64,000 bases of DNA from Actinopolyspora lacussalsi subsp. righensis (GCF_900116555.1 NZ_FPAT01000001.1:310001-374000); one strand, 5' to 3'. Shown: positions 35,287 through 45,055, counted from the stretch's first letter. The notes: generated by a model not told the origin, from the sequence alone. A program made the numbers and translations.

Positions 35287-36126
35287 ATGAGGGTGCTGCT
35301 CGCCGGATGTGGTGATCTGGGCACGGAGGCCGGCCTGCGTTTCGCGGCCGCCGGACACCACGTGCTCGGTCTACGACGCACTCCGGACCTGCTTCCCGAG
35401 AACATCGAAGGGCAGGCCGTGGATCTCACCCGAGAGCGTCCAGCCGTGCCCGGCGACACCGACATCGTCGTCATCGTGCTCACCGCCGATCGGCGCACGG
35501 CCGCGGGCTACCGTTCGACGTATCTCGACGGTCTGACCAACGTTCTCGACGCGATCGACGAGAAGGGAATCCGGCCACGGATCCTGTTCGTGTCGTCGAC
35601 GGCGGTCTACGGCGACATCGACGGTGTGGTCGACGAGAACACCCCGACCGCCCCGGCCTCGGCGACGGCCGAGATGCTCGTGGCCGCCGAGGAGAGGCTG
35701 CACAGCAGATTTCCCGAGGCGATAGCCCTGCGGCTGGCGGGTATCTACGGTCCCGGCCGTACCTCACTGATCGACCGGGTACGAGACGGCACCGCCACTG
35801 TCGATCCCGGCCCGAAGTACACCAATCGCATCCACCGCGACGACGCGGCCTCGGCCATCGTGCATCTCACGACAGCGGTGGAGAGCCCGGCACCGGTCTA
35901 CATGGGCGTGGACCACGAGCCGGTCGACCGCGCCCGAATACTGCGCTTCCTCGCCGAGGAGCTCGGCACGGCCCCTCCCGCCGTACGTGACTCAGCGGAG
36001 CCGGGCGGAGCGGGCAAGCGCTGCCGCAACGGCCGACTCCTCGAATCGGGGTTCCGGTTCACCTATCCCGACTACCGTGCGGGTTACCGGGCTGTGCTGA
36101 CCGAGCGGGGCGCACGGCACCGTTGA
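35287..36126 (+). CDS. Extended-type SDR/NAD-dependent epimerase-dehydratase
   Basis: A 279-residue Rossmann-fold protein. The dinucleotide loop is VLLAGCGDLGTEAGLRFAAAGH (a GxGxxG-like CGDLG variant) and the catalytic-type region is FVSSTAVYGDID with Ser-Thr and Tyr, but a clean YxxxK is not evident; the Lys is missing, so catalysis may be altered. The pattern ends with HRDDAASAIVHL as in extended SDRs. Resembles YeeZ-like proteins. Substrate unknown. It stands alone, 112 bp after the GAF-ANTAR gene. Confidence 0.78.
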   Translation: MRVLLAGCGDLGTEAGLRFAAAGHHVLGLRRTPDLLPENIEGQAVDLTRERPAVPGDTDIVVIVLTADRRTAAGYRSTYLDGLTNVLDAIDEKGIRPRILFVSSTAVYGDIDGVVDENTPTAPASATAEMLVAAEERLHSRFPEAIALRLAGIYGPGRTSLIDRVRDGTATVDPGPKYTNRIHRDDAASAIVHLTTAVESPAPVYMGVDHEPVDRARILRFLAEELGTAPPAVRDSAEPGGAGKRCRNGRLLESGFRFTYPDYRAGYRAVLTERGARHR

Positions 36127-36133
36127 AGCGGGC

Positions 36134-36607
36134 TCACAGCTCGCGCTCGTAGTACAGCAGCCGCGTCTCCGGACGGCCTTCGCGTTCGAGATTGGTAAAG
36201 CCGTACTTCTCGTACAGGTTTCGTGCCGCCGTGTCGTTCTGTGCCGTGCCCAGCTCCATCGTGGCCGCACCACGCTGCCGGGCGAGACGGATCGCATCAC
36301 CCAGCACCGCGGCTCCGTAACCCCTCCCGCGATATTCGGGCACCACGTAGAACTCTTCGAGCAGACACACCGGCTTCGCGGTGAACAGGTGATCGCGGAA
36401 CCGGAGTTGAGCCATCCCCACGTGACGTGGCTCGGCGAGCACGAAAACACTGATCTCCGAGGCGACATGAGCACGGATCCGCTCGGCGAGGGGGCCCGTT
36501 CCCGGGGTGTACTCGTCGAACTCGCGCTGAAAGCGATCTAGCAGTCCGGCTATCTCATCGGCCTCGGCATCACCACCGAGTCGGCAACCCGTCTCCGAAG
36601 GGATCAT
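36134..36607 (-). CDS. GNAT family N-acetyltransferase
   Basis: A 157-residue acetyltransferase. Motif A, which binds acetyl-CoA, is VPEYRGRGYGAAVLGDAI, followed by motif B (MELGTAQNDTAARNLYEKYGFTNLEREG). The acceptor cannot be inferred. The ATG at 36607 gives a normal length; upstream in-frame codons would add about 80 residues and have no motif. It converges on the SDR gene with a 7-bp gap and could share its terminator. Confidence 0.88.
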   Translation of the reverse strand: MIPSETGCRLGGDAEADEIAGLLDRFQREFDEYTPGTGPLAERIRAHVASEISVFVLAEPRHVGMAQLRFRDHLFTAKPVCLLEEFYVVPEYRGRGYGAAVLGDAIRLARQRGAATMELGTAQNDTAARNLYEKYGFTNLEREGRPETRLLYYEREL

Positions 36608-36765
36608 TCGGTCAGGATACGCGCCGACGAACCGATCCGGGACGCTTGAAACGGACGATTCGGACCACCCCACTGACGAAGCCACGTGCGTCTCGCACGG
36701 CACTCGTAGGACGCCCGCCCCCGCGGCAGGGTTGGGCGACCTCCGTGCCCGACGGAACCGAGTGA

Positions 36766-37752
36766 TCAGTAGTTCGGGAACAGATTCTCCACGCACTCCG
36801 CGATCGGTCGGCGCGGCGTGGGCGGCGCGGGGAACCGCTCGGTGATCGGCCACCCCAGCCGCAACACGAACCTGGGAATTCCCGTACCGCCGAGCACCTG
36901 GTCGCGTACGAACTCTCGAGCGGAGAACACCTCACCGAACTGACTCAGCACGCAGCTGGCCAGCCCCTCACGGGCCACGGACAGTGTCACTTCGCCCAAC
37001 ACCTCACCCGAAAGCAACTCGCTTTCGAGGGTGTCCTCCAGCGTGTACAACAACGCCAGTTCCGCACCGTCGTCGAGCACCGGGATCGACAGCTCACCGG
37101 CGCCGAAATCCCGTTCGAAGGCACTCGGCGCGTGAGCCTCGGGGATGTCGCGAGCGGGCATCCCATCCGAACTCACATGACGTGTCGACCACTTCGCGAG
37201 CTCGTGGCGGTACTCCGGATCGTCCTCACGTGCCCTGCCCGCCTGGCGAATCGCGTAGGACAGCTGCTGTCTGGCCGGCTCCGACAGCACGAAATCGAGC
37301 ACGCAATCCTGGGCTGCCGCGGCCTCCCGCAACTCCCGCAACAACTCCGGGGGAACGGGCTCGGGTAGGAAAGGTCTGCGGTCCGTGCGACGTCGAGCGG
37401 CCAGCCCCGCCAGCACCACGGCCTCGGAGTCGATGTCGGCGAGTCTGCTGAACTCGATCGAAGCCAGGTGGTCGGGCTGGTCCGGATTGGGCAGGCGATG
37501 TACCAGTGCTTTCCACCCCTCGGCGGCGAAACCGATACGAGCCTGGTAAAGCGCCGCACCGCAACCGATCACCGATTGCTCCCCGGTTGGATCGAGCACG
37601 GGTGAGACACGGGAACGATCCAGATACAGGTGAACCGAACGGGGCCCGATCACCCAGCGCCAGGGCTGGATGTTGTGCAACGAAGGTGCTCGGCAGGCCA
37701 CGACCAGCGCGGAACGCATCGTGGCTATCGCGGGCTCACTCTTACCGGTCAT
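36766..37752 (-). CDS. Acg-type nitroreductase-like flavoprotein
   Basis: A 328-residue protein of the Acg (Rv2032) subgroup of FMN nitroreductases. The N-terminal signature ACRAPSLHNIQPWRWVI is the conserved SxHNxQPWxW block; the second half repeats the fold (VTLSVAREGLASCVLSQFGEV ... PRFVLRLGWPITERFPAPPTPRRP). Acg-like proteins bind FMN but often lack classical nitroreductase activity, and in mycobacteria they are dormancy-induced. It is transcribed divergently from a universal stress protein that is followed by a second family member at 38831, so the three genes form a likely hypoxia/stress module. The ATG at 37752 is chosen by the family start. Confidence 0.86.
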   Translation of the reverse strand: MTGKSEPAIATMRSALVVACRAPSLHNIQPWRWVIGPRSVHLYLDRSRVSPVLDPTGEQSVIGCGAALYQARIGFAAEGWKALVHRLPNPDQPDHLASIEFSRLADIDSEAVVLAGLAARRRTDRRPFLPEPVPPELLRELREAAAAQDCVLDFVLSEPARQQLSYAIRQAGRAREDDPEYRHELAKWSTRHVSSDGMPARDIPEAHAPSAFERDFGAGELSIPVLDDGAELALLYTLEDTLESELLSGEVLGEVTLSVAREGLASCVLSQFGEVFSAREFVRDQVLGGTGIPRFVLRLGWPITERFPAPPTPRRPIAECVENLFPNY

Positions 37753-37959
37753 ACGGCACCCCACCCACACTCTACGGCCCGTGTTGTCCGTCGAACAGCG
37801 CTGCGCCATACGCATAGGAAAGAGCCGAAAGCACTCGCGGGTCGGAGGCGACAGCGTCGGGCCCCGGACGCGGCTTCGGCACTGCGATCTGCACGACCGA
37901 AGGGCAATCTGGAACAGATGAAGCGTCGACAATCCTGATCCTCGGACAAGGTGCTTGCC

Positions 37960-38790
37960 ATGGACACCTCGCGATACGACATCGTCGTCGGGGTGGACGG
38001 CTCGGATTCCGCACGACGGGCAGCCGACTGGGCCACAGCGGAGGCTCAGCGGCGCACCGGGGCCTCCCTGACTCTCGTGCTGATCAACGATGATCCGGCT
38101 CGGGAGAGCTACGTCCGAGAGGCCGTCGCCGACATCGCCGGGAGGTGCGGCGAGGCGCGGCCCTCGCTGGAGGTGAGCCACGAGGTCGCCGAGGGACACC
38201 CGATCGAGGAACTGGTACGACGTTCCTCGACAGCTGATCTCCTGGTGCTCGGTTCGCGTGGGTACGGCCCGGTGGCGGACGCGCTGCTCGGTTCGGTCAG
38301 CGTGGGGGTGGCGCGACGAACCAGGTGCCCGATCGTGGTGGTCCGGGGTGACGAGAGCGAACACCGCGACGAGGTCGTGGTGGGGGTCGACGACTCGGCG
38401 CGGAGCGAGGCCGCGTTGGAGTTCGGCTTCACCAGCGCGCGGAATCGGGACTCGGAGCTGCTGGTGATGCGAGCGATGTCCCGGAGCTCGCGGACCCGGC
38501 AGCCGACGTCGCGGCGGGAGTCCCCCTCCGAACGAGTCGAGCACGACCTCGCGAAACGACTGGAGCGCTGGGGCGCGTGGTTTCCGGAGGTGACGGCGCG
38601 CCGCATCGACGTGGACAAGCATCCGGTGACCGCCCTGCTCGAACTCTCCAAAGGTGCGGGCCTGGTCGTGGTGGGCCGTCGCGGGGGCGGCGGCTTCAGC
38701 GGGCTCATGCTGGGCTCGGTGGCCCGTGGCGTGCTGCACCGGGCCTCCTGCCCCGTGGCGATGGTTCCCGAGGCGGGTGAGCAGGAGTGA
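37960..38790 (+). CDS. Tandem universal stress protein (UspA domains)
   Basis: A 276-residue protein with two Usp domains. The first spans residues 1-130 (YDIVVGVDGSDSARRAADWA ... LVLGSRGYGPVADALLGSVSVGVARRTRCPIVVV) and the second 140-270 (VVVGVDDSARSEAALEFGF ... VVVGRRGGGGFSGLMLGSVARGVLHRASCPVAMV). Both keep the G-x2-G-x9-G(S/T) ATP-binding pattern, so ATP binding is likely. Mycobacterial counterparts respond to hypoxia and accompany Acg-type nitroreductases, as here. The ATG at 37960 is preceded by an AAGGTG-like site. Confidence 0.9.
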   Translation: MDTSRYDIVVGVDGSDSARRAADWATAEAQRRTGASLTLVLINDDPARESYVREAVADIAGRCGEARPSLEVSHEVAEGHPIEELVRRSSTADLLVLGSRGYGPVADALLGSVSVGVARRTRCPIVVVRGDESEHRDEVVVGVDDSARSEAALEFGFTSARNRDSELLVMRAMSRSSRTRQPTSRRESPSERVEHDLAKRLERWGAWFPEVTARRIDVDKHPVTALLELSKGAGLVVVGRRGGGGFSGLMLGSVARGVLHRASCPVAMVPEAGEQE

Positions 38791-38830
38791 GGCGACGGAA
38801 GCGGTCCACCCGCCGGGAGGTGTGACGGAG

Positions 38831-39811
38831 ATGGCGGAGTTCACACCGACGCTGGGACTGTCCGCCGAACGGGCCGAGGAAGTGGTTCGGATAGCGGGCG
38901 AGGCGCCCTCGCTGCACAACCGACAACCGTGGCGATTCCGGCTGCTACCCCGTTCGATCGAACTGCACTACGATCCGGGAGCGCGGCTGCCCGCCACCGA
39001 TCCGCGGGAACGGGAACTGCGGATCGGCTGTGGCGCGGCGCTGCTGAACCTGCGGCTCGCCCTGGAGCACGAGGGGATCAGCCCGCTCGTGACCCTGCTG
39101 CCCAGCACCGGTGCGGAATCGGCCCTGGCCGAGATACGCGGCGAGGGCTCGTCGAACATGTCACCGCAGCAACGGGTGCTGTATCGGGCGATCGCCGATC
39201 GGCACACGAACAGACGTCCCTTCCGGGAAACCCCGGTACCCGTGGAGCAACGGAGCTCGCTGCTCGAATCGGTGGAGCGGGAGGGGTGCTGGCCGCACAT
39301 CGTGGAACGCGGCGAGCTGGGACGACTGGAGGGCATGGTCCACCGCGCGCACCGGGCACAGCTGGCCGATCCGCGATTCCGGGAGGAGCTGGCCGAATGG
39401 ACCGGACACGCCGCCGAGGTCGGTGAGGGAGTGCCCGCCTCGGCGGCGGGGCCCGAACGGGAACCACAGGACCAGTGGGTGCTGCGGGACTACTCGGCGG
39501 GCAAGGCGAAACCGCGCGTGCCCGGCAAGGACTTCGAGTACGATCCGCTGCTGCTGGTGGTCTGTTCCTACCACGAGGGTCGAGCGGCGGAGCTGCGCGC
39601 GGGACAGGCACTGCAACGAATGCTGCTGACAGCCACTGCCAACGGCCTGGTGGCCTCCCTGATGTCGCAGGTGATCGAGATCGACGAGACCAGGGAGGAA
39701 CTGCGGCGGATGCTCGGGGGAAGCCTGCGCCCCCAGGTGTTGCTCCGGGTCGGCCACGGTTCGCGGACCGCACCGACACCGCGGCACGAGCCACGCGAGC
39801 TGTTGCTGTAG
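38831..39811 (+). CDS. Acg-type nitroreductase-like flavoprotein
   Basis: A 326-residue paralogue of the protein at 36766-37752. It carries the same AGEAPSLHNRQPWRFRLL block, GCGAALLNLRLALEHEG and the second half LLTATANGLVASLMSQVIEIDETREELRRMLGG; the C terminus (QVLLRVGHGSRTAPTPRHEPREL) matches the Acg pattern. It follows the Usp gene by 40 bp on the same strand and is probably co-transcribed. The alternate GTG at 38822 is also in frame. Having two divergent Acg paralogues around one Usp is unusual and suggests a stress-specific pair. Confidence 0.85.
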   Translation: MAEFTPTLGLSAERAEEVVRIAGEAPSLHNRQPWRFRLLPRSIELHYDPGARLPATDPRERELRIGCGAALLNLRLALEHEGISPLVTLLPSTGAESALAEIRGEGSSNMSPQQRVLYRAIADRHTNRRPFRETPVPVEQRSSLLESVEREGCWPHIVERGELGRLEGMVHRAHRAQLADPRFREELAEWTGHAAEVGEGVPASAAGPEREPQDQWVLRDYSAGKAKPRVPGKDFEYDPLLLVVCSYHEGRAAELRAGQALQRMLLTATANGLVASLMSQVIEIDETREELRRMLGGSLRPQVLLRVGHGSRTAPTPRHEPRELLL

Positions 39812-40036
39812 CACTCAGGGGCCACTACCTCCCCCGGCGAGACTGTCACCGGGACGAGCACGCCCCCCGTCCCGGACGTTGACCGGTGGTCACTTCCTCG
39901 CACGCGGCCGGATCCCGACCGGGTGGGAACCGATGCCCGCCGACCCACGAGGATGCTCCGTGGGGACACGATCGTCGCTTCCGACCGGACGCGCAGCACG
40001 GGAACAACCGCCCCGCCGACGAGGAATGAGCAGCAG

Positions 40037-43000
40037 GTGCACCACGACAGGAAACTGACCGAGGAACGGATCGACCGGATGCTGCGCGACCGCGTCCGGC
40101 CCGCTCTCCGACCGGAGGCCACGCCGGTCACGCTCGACACCTGGCACGGCACGAGCGCGCCGGTACCGGTCGCGAACAGCGGTTCGTCCGGGGAGTACCG
40201 CGGCGCGGAGGTGGGCGACCGCTGGGGCCCGCCGTGGAGCACCACCTGGTTCCGGCTGCGCGGGGAGGTCCCCACCGAATGGGCCGGACGTGCCGTGGAG
40301 CTCGTGTTCGACCCGGGGTTCGACCACCGACGGCCGGGTTTCCAGTGCGAAGGACTGGTGTACCGACCGGACGGTTCGATCGTGAAGGGGCTGAACCCAC
40401 GCAACGAGTGGGTACGCGTGAGCGAGGCCGCCACTGGTGGTGAACCGGTGGAGTTCCACGTGGAAGCGGCGGCGAATCCGGTGATCCTCGGCGTTCACTC
40501 GTTCACCCCCACCGAACTGGGCGATCCGGACACCGCGGGCACGGAGCCGCTGTACCGCGTCGAACGTGCCGAGCTGACCGTCTTCGACCACCGCGTCGAG
40601 CGGCTGGTCCACGACATCGAAGTACTCGACCAGCTCATGCGGCAGCTCAGCACGGACGATCCGCGGCGTTGGGAGATACTGCGCTCCCTCGACCGCTGCA
40701 TGGACGCGCTGGACCCGCGCGACGTGAGCGGTAGCGCGGACCGTGCGCGCGAGGTACTGGACCCGGCATTGCGGAAACCGGCGCACGCCAGCGCGCATCG
40801 CGTGTCGGCGATCGGCCACGCGCACATCGACTCGGCGTGGCTGTGGCCGTTCCGCGAGACCGTGCGCAAGGTGGCCAGGACGGTGTCGAACGTGCTCGGG
40901 TTGCTGGAGGAGCATCCGGAGTTCGTCTTCGCCATGTCCCAGGCGCAGCAGTTCGCCTGGCTCGAGCGGCACTATCCACAACTCCACCGACGGGTTCGGT
41001 CCGAGGTGGCCGCGGGGAGGTTCGTCCCCGTCGGCGGCATGTGGGTCGAGGCCGACACGAACATGCCCGGCGGTGAGGCGATGGCGCGGCAGCTGGTGCA
41101 CGGCAAGCGGTTCTTCCTGGACGAGTTCGGCGTGGAGACCGACGAGGTGTGGCTGCCCGACTCGTTCGGTTACAGCGCGGCACTGCCGCAGCTGATCGCC
41201 CTGTCCGGTTCGAGCTGGTTCCTGGGCCAGAAGGTCGCCTGGAACCAGACGAACGAGTTCCCGCATCACACCTTCCACTGGGAGGGGATCGACGGCACCA
41301 GAATCCTCACCCACCTGCCGCCGGTGGATGTCTACGACTCCGAGCTGTCCGCGGCCGAACTGGCGCACGCCTCGGCCAACTTCGCCGAGAAGGGCGGGGC
41401 CAATCGCTCGCTGGTCCCGTTCGGCTGGGGTGACGGGGGCGGCGGTCCCACCCGCGAGATGCTGGAACGCGCCGGACGACTGTCCGATCTGGAAGGTTCA
41501 CCACGAGTCACCGTCGAGTCCCCCGCCGAGTTCGTCCGCGAGGCTCGTGCGGAGTACACGGCGCCACCGGTATGGGTCGGGGAGCTGTACCTGGAGTTCC
41601 ACCGCGGCACCTACACCAGCCAGGCGGGCACCAAACGGGGGAACCGGCGCAACGAGCACCTGCTGCGCGAGGCCGAGCTGTGGGCGGCGACGGCGAACGT
41701 GTACCGCGGTCTCCCCTACCCGCACGAGCGACTGGACCGGCTCTGGAAAGCCGTGCTGCGCAACCAGTTCCACGATGTCCTGCCCGGATCGTCCATCGCC
41801 CGGGTGCACCACGAGGCGGAGCGGGAGCACGAACTCGTCCACGGCGAACTGGAGGAGGTCATCGATCGGGCCCAGCGAGAATTGGCCGGATCGGGCTCGA
41901 CACCGCTGGTGTTCAACGGCGCTCCGCACGAGCGCGACGGGGTTCCGGCTGGCGGCGCGGCGTCCTCGGCCCTACCGGCCGCGTTCGTGGAACTCTCCGA
42001 AACGGACGACGGATTCGTGCTGCGCGACGAATCGCTGCGAGTCACGATCGACCGACGGGGCACCGTCACATCGCTGTACGACCTGACAGCCGACCGCGAG
42101 CTCATCCCGGAAGGTTCGGCGGGCAACGTGCCGCGGGCGCATCCGGACCTGCCGAACCGGTGGGACGCCTGGGACATCGACGCCTTCTACCGCAACAACG
42201 TCACCGAACTGCTGGATGCCGAGGAAGTGGCGGTACTGGAGAACGCTGCGGATCATGTCACGGTGCGCGTGGTGCGTTCCTTCTCCGACTCGCGGATCAC
42301 CCAGGAGTTGACGCTGCGGGGCGGCGCCGCGCGGCTGGAGATCGACACCGAGGTGGACTGGCACGAGTCCGAGACGCTGCTCAAACTCGCTTTCCCGGTG
42401 GACGTGCACACCGATCGCATGGCGGCCGAGACCCAGTTCGGACACCTGTACCGGCCGATTCACGAGAACACCAGCTGGGACGCGGCCAAGTTCGAGACGT
42501 GTGCCCACCGCTGGGTCCACGTGGGTGAGGCGGGCTACGGCGTAGCCCTTGCCAACGACACCACCTACGGCCACGACGTGACCCGCTGGGCCAAGAACAG
42601 TGGCGGTACCGCGACGACGGTGCGTGCCTCGCTGCTGCGTGCTCCCCGGTTTCCCGATCCGGACGCCGACCGGGGGACGCACCGTTTCCGGCACGTCCTC
42701 ATCCCGGGAGCCGAGATCGGTGACGCGGTTCGGGAGGGCTACCGGCTCAATCTGCCCTCCCGAACCGTGCGGGGCGAGTCACCGGTGGAACCGCTGGTCA
42801 CCAGTGACAACCCCGCCGTGGTCCTCGAAGCGGTGAAGTTGGCCGAGGACGGCTCCGGAGACGTGGTGATGCGACTGTACGAATCCTCGGGTGGCCGCGC
42901 CACGAGCCGGGTCACCACCGGTTTCGCCCCGGTGAGTGTGCGGGCGACCGATCTGCTGGAACGACCGTGGGCCGATGGGGCGCTCGAACACGACCCAACG

Positions 43001-43060
43001 GGGTTCCGGCTGACGCTGCGCCCGTTCGAGATCCGCACGCTGCGGCTGGAGCGGGCGTGA
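40037..43060 (+). CDS. Alpha-mannosidase, glycoside hydrolase family 38
   Basis: A 1007-residue GH38 enzyme. The zinc site begins with GHAHIDSAWLWPFRETVRK (about residue 261; His and Asp), the catalytic nucleophile Asp is in WLPDSFGYSAALPQ (about residue 375), and FGWGDGGGGPTREMLERA supplies the last ligands. An N-terminal beta domain (about residues 1-220) and a large C-terminal beta-sandwich (from about 640) complete the family architecture. No signal peptide is visible, so it acts in the cytosol or on imported mannosides. The GTG at 40037 fits the family start; an in-frame upstream stretch would add an unlikely 38 residues. It is monocistronic and convergent with the secreted DUF4360-like gene. 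Confidence 0.9.
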   Translation: MHHDRKLTEERIDRMLRDRVRPALRPEATPVTLDTWHGTSAPVPVANSGSSGEYRGAEVGDRWGPPWSTTWFRLRGEVPTEWAGRAVELVFDPGFDHRRPGFQCEGLVYRPDGSIVKGLNPRNEWVRVSEAATGGEPVEFHVEAAANPVILGVHSFTPTELGDPDTAGTEPLYRVERAELTVFDHRVERLVHDIEVLDQLMRQLSTDDPRRWEILRSLDRCMDALDPRDVSGSADRAREVLDPALRKPAHASAHRVSAIGHAHIDSAWLWPFRETVRKVARTVSNVLGLLEEHPEFVFAMSQAQQFAWLERHYPQLHRRVRSEVAAGRFVPVGGMWVEADTNMPGGEAMARQLVHGKRFFLDEFGVETDEVWLPDSFGYSAALPQLIALSGSSWFLGQKVAWNQTNEFPHHTFHWEGIDGTRILTHLPPVDVYDSELSAAELAHASANFAEKGGANRSLVPFGWGDGGGGPTREMLERAGRLSDLEGSPRVTVESPAEFVREARAEYTAPPVWVGELYLEFHRGTYTSQAGTKRGNRRNEHLLREAELWAATANVYRGLPYPHERLDRLWKAVLRNQFHDVLPGSSIARVHHEAEREHELVHGELEEVIDRAQRELAGSGSTPLVFNGAPHERDGVPAGGAASSALPAAFVELSETDDGFVLRDESLRVTIDRRGTVTSLYDLTADRELIPEGSAGNVPRAHPDLPNRWDAWDIDAFYRNNVTELLDAEEVAVLENAADHVTVRVVRSFSDSRITQELTLRGGAARLEIDTEVDWHESETLLKLAFPVDVHTDRMAAETQFGHLYRPIHENTSWDAAKFETCAHRWVHVGEAGYGVALANDTTYGHDVTRWAKNSGGTATTVRASLLRAPRFPDPDADRGTHRFRHVLIPGAEIGDAVREGYRLNLPSRTVRGESPVEPLVTSDNPAVVLEAVKLAEDGSGDVVMRLYESSGGRATSRVTTGFAPVSVRATDLLERPWADGALEHDPTGFRLTLRPFEIRTLRLERA

Positions 43061-43096
43061 CCGTATCCGAAAGCTCGGCCGCTCGGCGACCTCGAG

Positions 43097-43729
43097 TCAG
43101 GAAGCGCACTCCTTCCAGGCGAAGTGGTAGGTGGTCTCGATACTTCCGTCGGTCGAGTCCATCGTCATGAAGCTGGTCTCGCCGGAGTCCGAGTCCCCCG
43201 CGTCCACCCGCAGTTCGGTGTTGATGTTGAAGTTGCGCTGTACACCGCAGGGCTTGTAAACGATGTCGGCGATCTCGGTCTCGTCGGTGACCTGCCAGTT
43301 GTCGCTGTAGGATCCCTCGAACGTCTTGCTGGAATGCGTGGTCCGGGAATCCCCCTGGAAGTAGTAGCTGGCTTGCTGGGTACCGGTGGCTCCTTCCGCG
43401 AGGTGGGCGAATCCGCGGTAGTCGGCCCGGGCTATCCCGTAGGTGAGCCCCTGAGGAACGTGCACGACCAGATTGAGCTGACAGTTCTTCCGGAAGGCCG
43501 TGGGATCCGTGTCGGGCCCCACCTCTGCCAGATAGTCGCTGTAGGTGACGGTGAAGGCCTTGTTGTCGGGCGATACGGCCACGTCCGCCGTGCCTTCGGG
43601 ACATCCGGAACCGTTCACGGTGGCGACGTCGATGACGATCTCGTCCGAAGGCGGGGAGTCGAACGGGCCCGAGGTCGGCGCGAGAAGAGTGGACAGCGCC
43701 ATTCCGGACGCGATCAAACCGTTGAGCAT
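43097..43729 (-). CDS. Secreted DUF4360-like protein
   Basis: A 210-residue exported protein with a short hydrophobic leader (NGLIASGMALSTLLAPTSG) and a mature beta-rich domain: IDVATVNGSGCPEGTADVAVSPDNKAFT is followed by the LNLVVHVPQGLTYGIARADYRGF strand and QASYYFQG. Gly-Cys-Pro and the position of the two Cys pairs match DUF4360 proteins of fungi and actinomycetes; function unknown. The ribosome binding site is AGGAG before ATG at 43729. The upstream promoter resembles that of the secreted protein at 19.5 kb. Confidence 0.8.
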   Translation of the reverse strand: MLNGLIASGMALSTLLAPTSGPFDSPPSDEIVIDVATVNGSGCPEGTADVAVSPDNKAFTVTYSDYLAEVGPDTDPTAFRKNCQLNLVVHVPQGLTYGIARADYRGFAHLAEGATGTQQASYYFQGDSRTTHSSKTFEGSYSDNWQVTDETEIADIVYKPCGVQRNFNINTELRVDAGDSDSGETSFMTMDSTDGSIETTYHFAWKECAS

Positions 43730-44050
43730 CCTGTTTCTCCTGTTCGGGTGGAAAACCACACTGCTGTTCGTTTCCGTTGTTCGGACAACTGGCCGATCCA
43801 TTTCGAGAAACGACCGGCAACGAGTTTATGGGAGCGCTCCCGAAAACTATAGACACTTTCGGAGCAATTTCCGAACAACCAGGAGTAACGGCCACACGGC
43901 AGGGCCAATGATGGGATGAACCGAATTTTCGGACTCACTTTCGAAGCTAAATCGTGTGGAATATTCCCTCCCGAAACCTGTTCACTCGAACGATTTCGAG
44001 CTTCTCGACGCCGCAACGAAGTCTCGCCACCCCGGGGGTGTCGCCGGACA
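43730..44050. promoter_or_regulatory. AT-rich region with promoter of the secreted DUF4360 gene
   Basis: This 321-bp stretch has no gene that I can support. It contains a perfect 12-bp palindrome GGGAGCGCTCCC (43830-43841) and the dyad CCGAAA/TTTCGG (43840-43845, 43857-43862). Read leftward, TCCGAAAGTGTCTATAGT resembles the CCGAAAAGTGTGTAGAAT promoter of the other secreted protein. The TATAGT -10-like element is 117 bp before the start, so a long leader that includes the palindrome is possible. Confidence 0.45.
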
Positions 44051-45055
44051 TCAGGAACGCCACCGAATCCAGGCACCGTGCGAATCGGTCGTGGCCAGCG
44101 TCTCGTGCCCGTCCCGCGCCAGAACGAACGAGTTCTCCGGCCCCGCGGATACTTCCGCCGGGCCGATCACCCCGGCGGTTTCATTGGAGAGCCAGACCGC
44201 ACCGAGCTCCCGCACGGCGGTAGCGAACTCGCGGCGAACGGATTCGGGGACGTAGGCCAGCACCGCCGAGTGATACACCACCAGGGTGGCCCCGCTCGGT
44301 GCGCTCGCGGCGATCCGCCCGAGATCGTCGAGGAGGTCACCCCGGTGGACCACCGGACGATGCCGCGCCGCGACGCGCAGCGCCGCGCGCAGCCGGTCAC
44401 GCCGCTCGGTCTCCCCCGGCCACAGCAGGCATTCCAGCCAGTTCGCGTGCTCGTCCTCCGTCGCGTCGAGCGGGGAGGTGTCGAGACCCGCGCGCCACGC
44501 GACGTTCGGAACCCTGCCGGGTAGCGGAACCGGCCCGATAGGACGACAGCGCAACGTCGGTGCTTCGGGATCGGTACCGGTCACGTGGTGCCCGGCGAAA
44601 TCGTACGAGTAGAGATCGGGAAGCAGGTTCAGCCCGGCCGAAGCACCGACCTCCAGCAACGCCAGCGGTTCCGGGAGCCGAGCCAGCGCGGGAAGCAGTG
44701 TGGCGCACCGCCCCGCCTCGTTGGTCTGGGTGCGCCTGGCCAGCAGTACCGAGATCAGTTCCGCGGTACGCTCCCGCACCAGTTCACGCAGCGTCTCGGG
44801 ATCGGCGGGGCGACCGAGCAGGTACCGGGCGGCGGCGAACAGCAGGTTCGGTTGGCGTTTCTCGCTCGGCAGCGTCTCCAACAGGCCCAGGATCTCCGCG
44901 TCGGAGGCGACCGCCTCGGCGAGCGCGCCGTACTGCGGGGACTTCTCGGCCACCGCCACGCCGAACCTCCGGTAGTTCTCGGCGGTGCTCACTCCCGATT
45001 CGATCCCGGCCATGCCCCGTTCGCCCGGTTCACTGCCCTTACTTCCGTCGATCAT
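44051..45055 (-). CDS. DUF2332 family protein (methyltransferase-like)
   Basis: A 334-residue protein of the DUF2332 family, common in actinobacteria. The ALLEVGASAGLNLLPDLYSYDF stretch resembles a degenerate SAM-binding GxGxxG strand, and VVYHSAVLAYVPESVRREF the motif IV-VI region, so it may be a class I methyltransferase or a catalytically silent relative. The ATG at 45055 gives the longest start; ATG at 45013 is an alternative. It is divergent from a DUF4185 gene. Substrate unknown. Confidence 0.8.
   Translation of the reverse strand: MIDGSKGSEPGERGMAGIESGVSTAENYRRFGVAVAEKSPQYGALAEAVASDAEILGLLETLPSEKRQPNLLFAAARYLLGRPADPETLRELVRERTAELISVLLARRTQTNEAGRCATLLPALARLPEPLALLEVGASAGLNLLPDLYSYDFAGHHVTGTDPEAPTLRCRPIGPVPLPGRVPNVAWRAGLDTSPLDATEDEHANWLECLLWPGETERRDRLRAALRVAARHRPVVHRGDLLDDLGRIAASAPSGATLVVYHSAVLAYVPESVRREFATAVRELGAVWLSNETAGVIGPAEVSAGPENSFVLARDGHETLATTDSHGAWIRWRS

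Noticed and set aside
37753-37959. A DosR-box between the nitroreductase and Usp genes
   Set aside because: No sequence near the known GGGACT-type palindrome could be found.
37753-38919. Extension of the leftward nitroreductase frame to 38919
   Set aside because: It runs through the Usp gene on the other strand and has no start signal; the family start at 37752 is sufficient.
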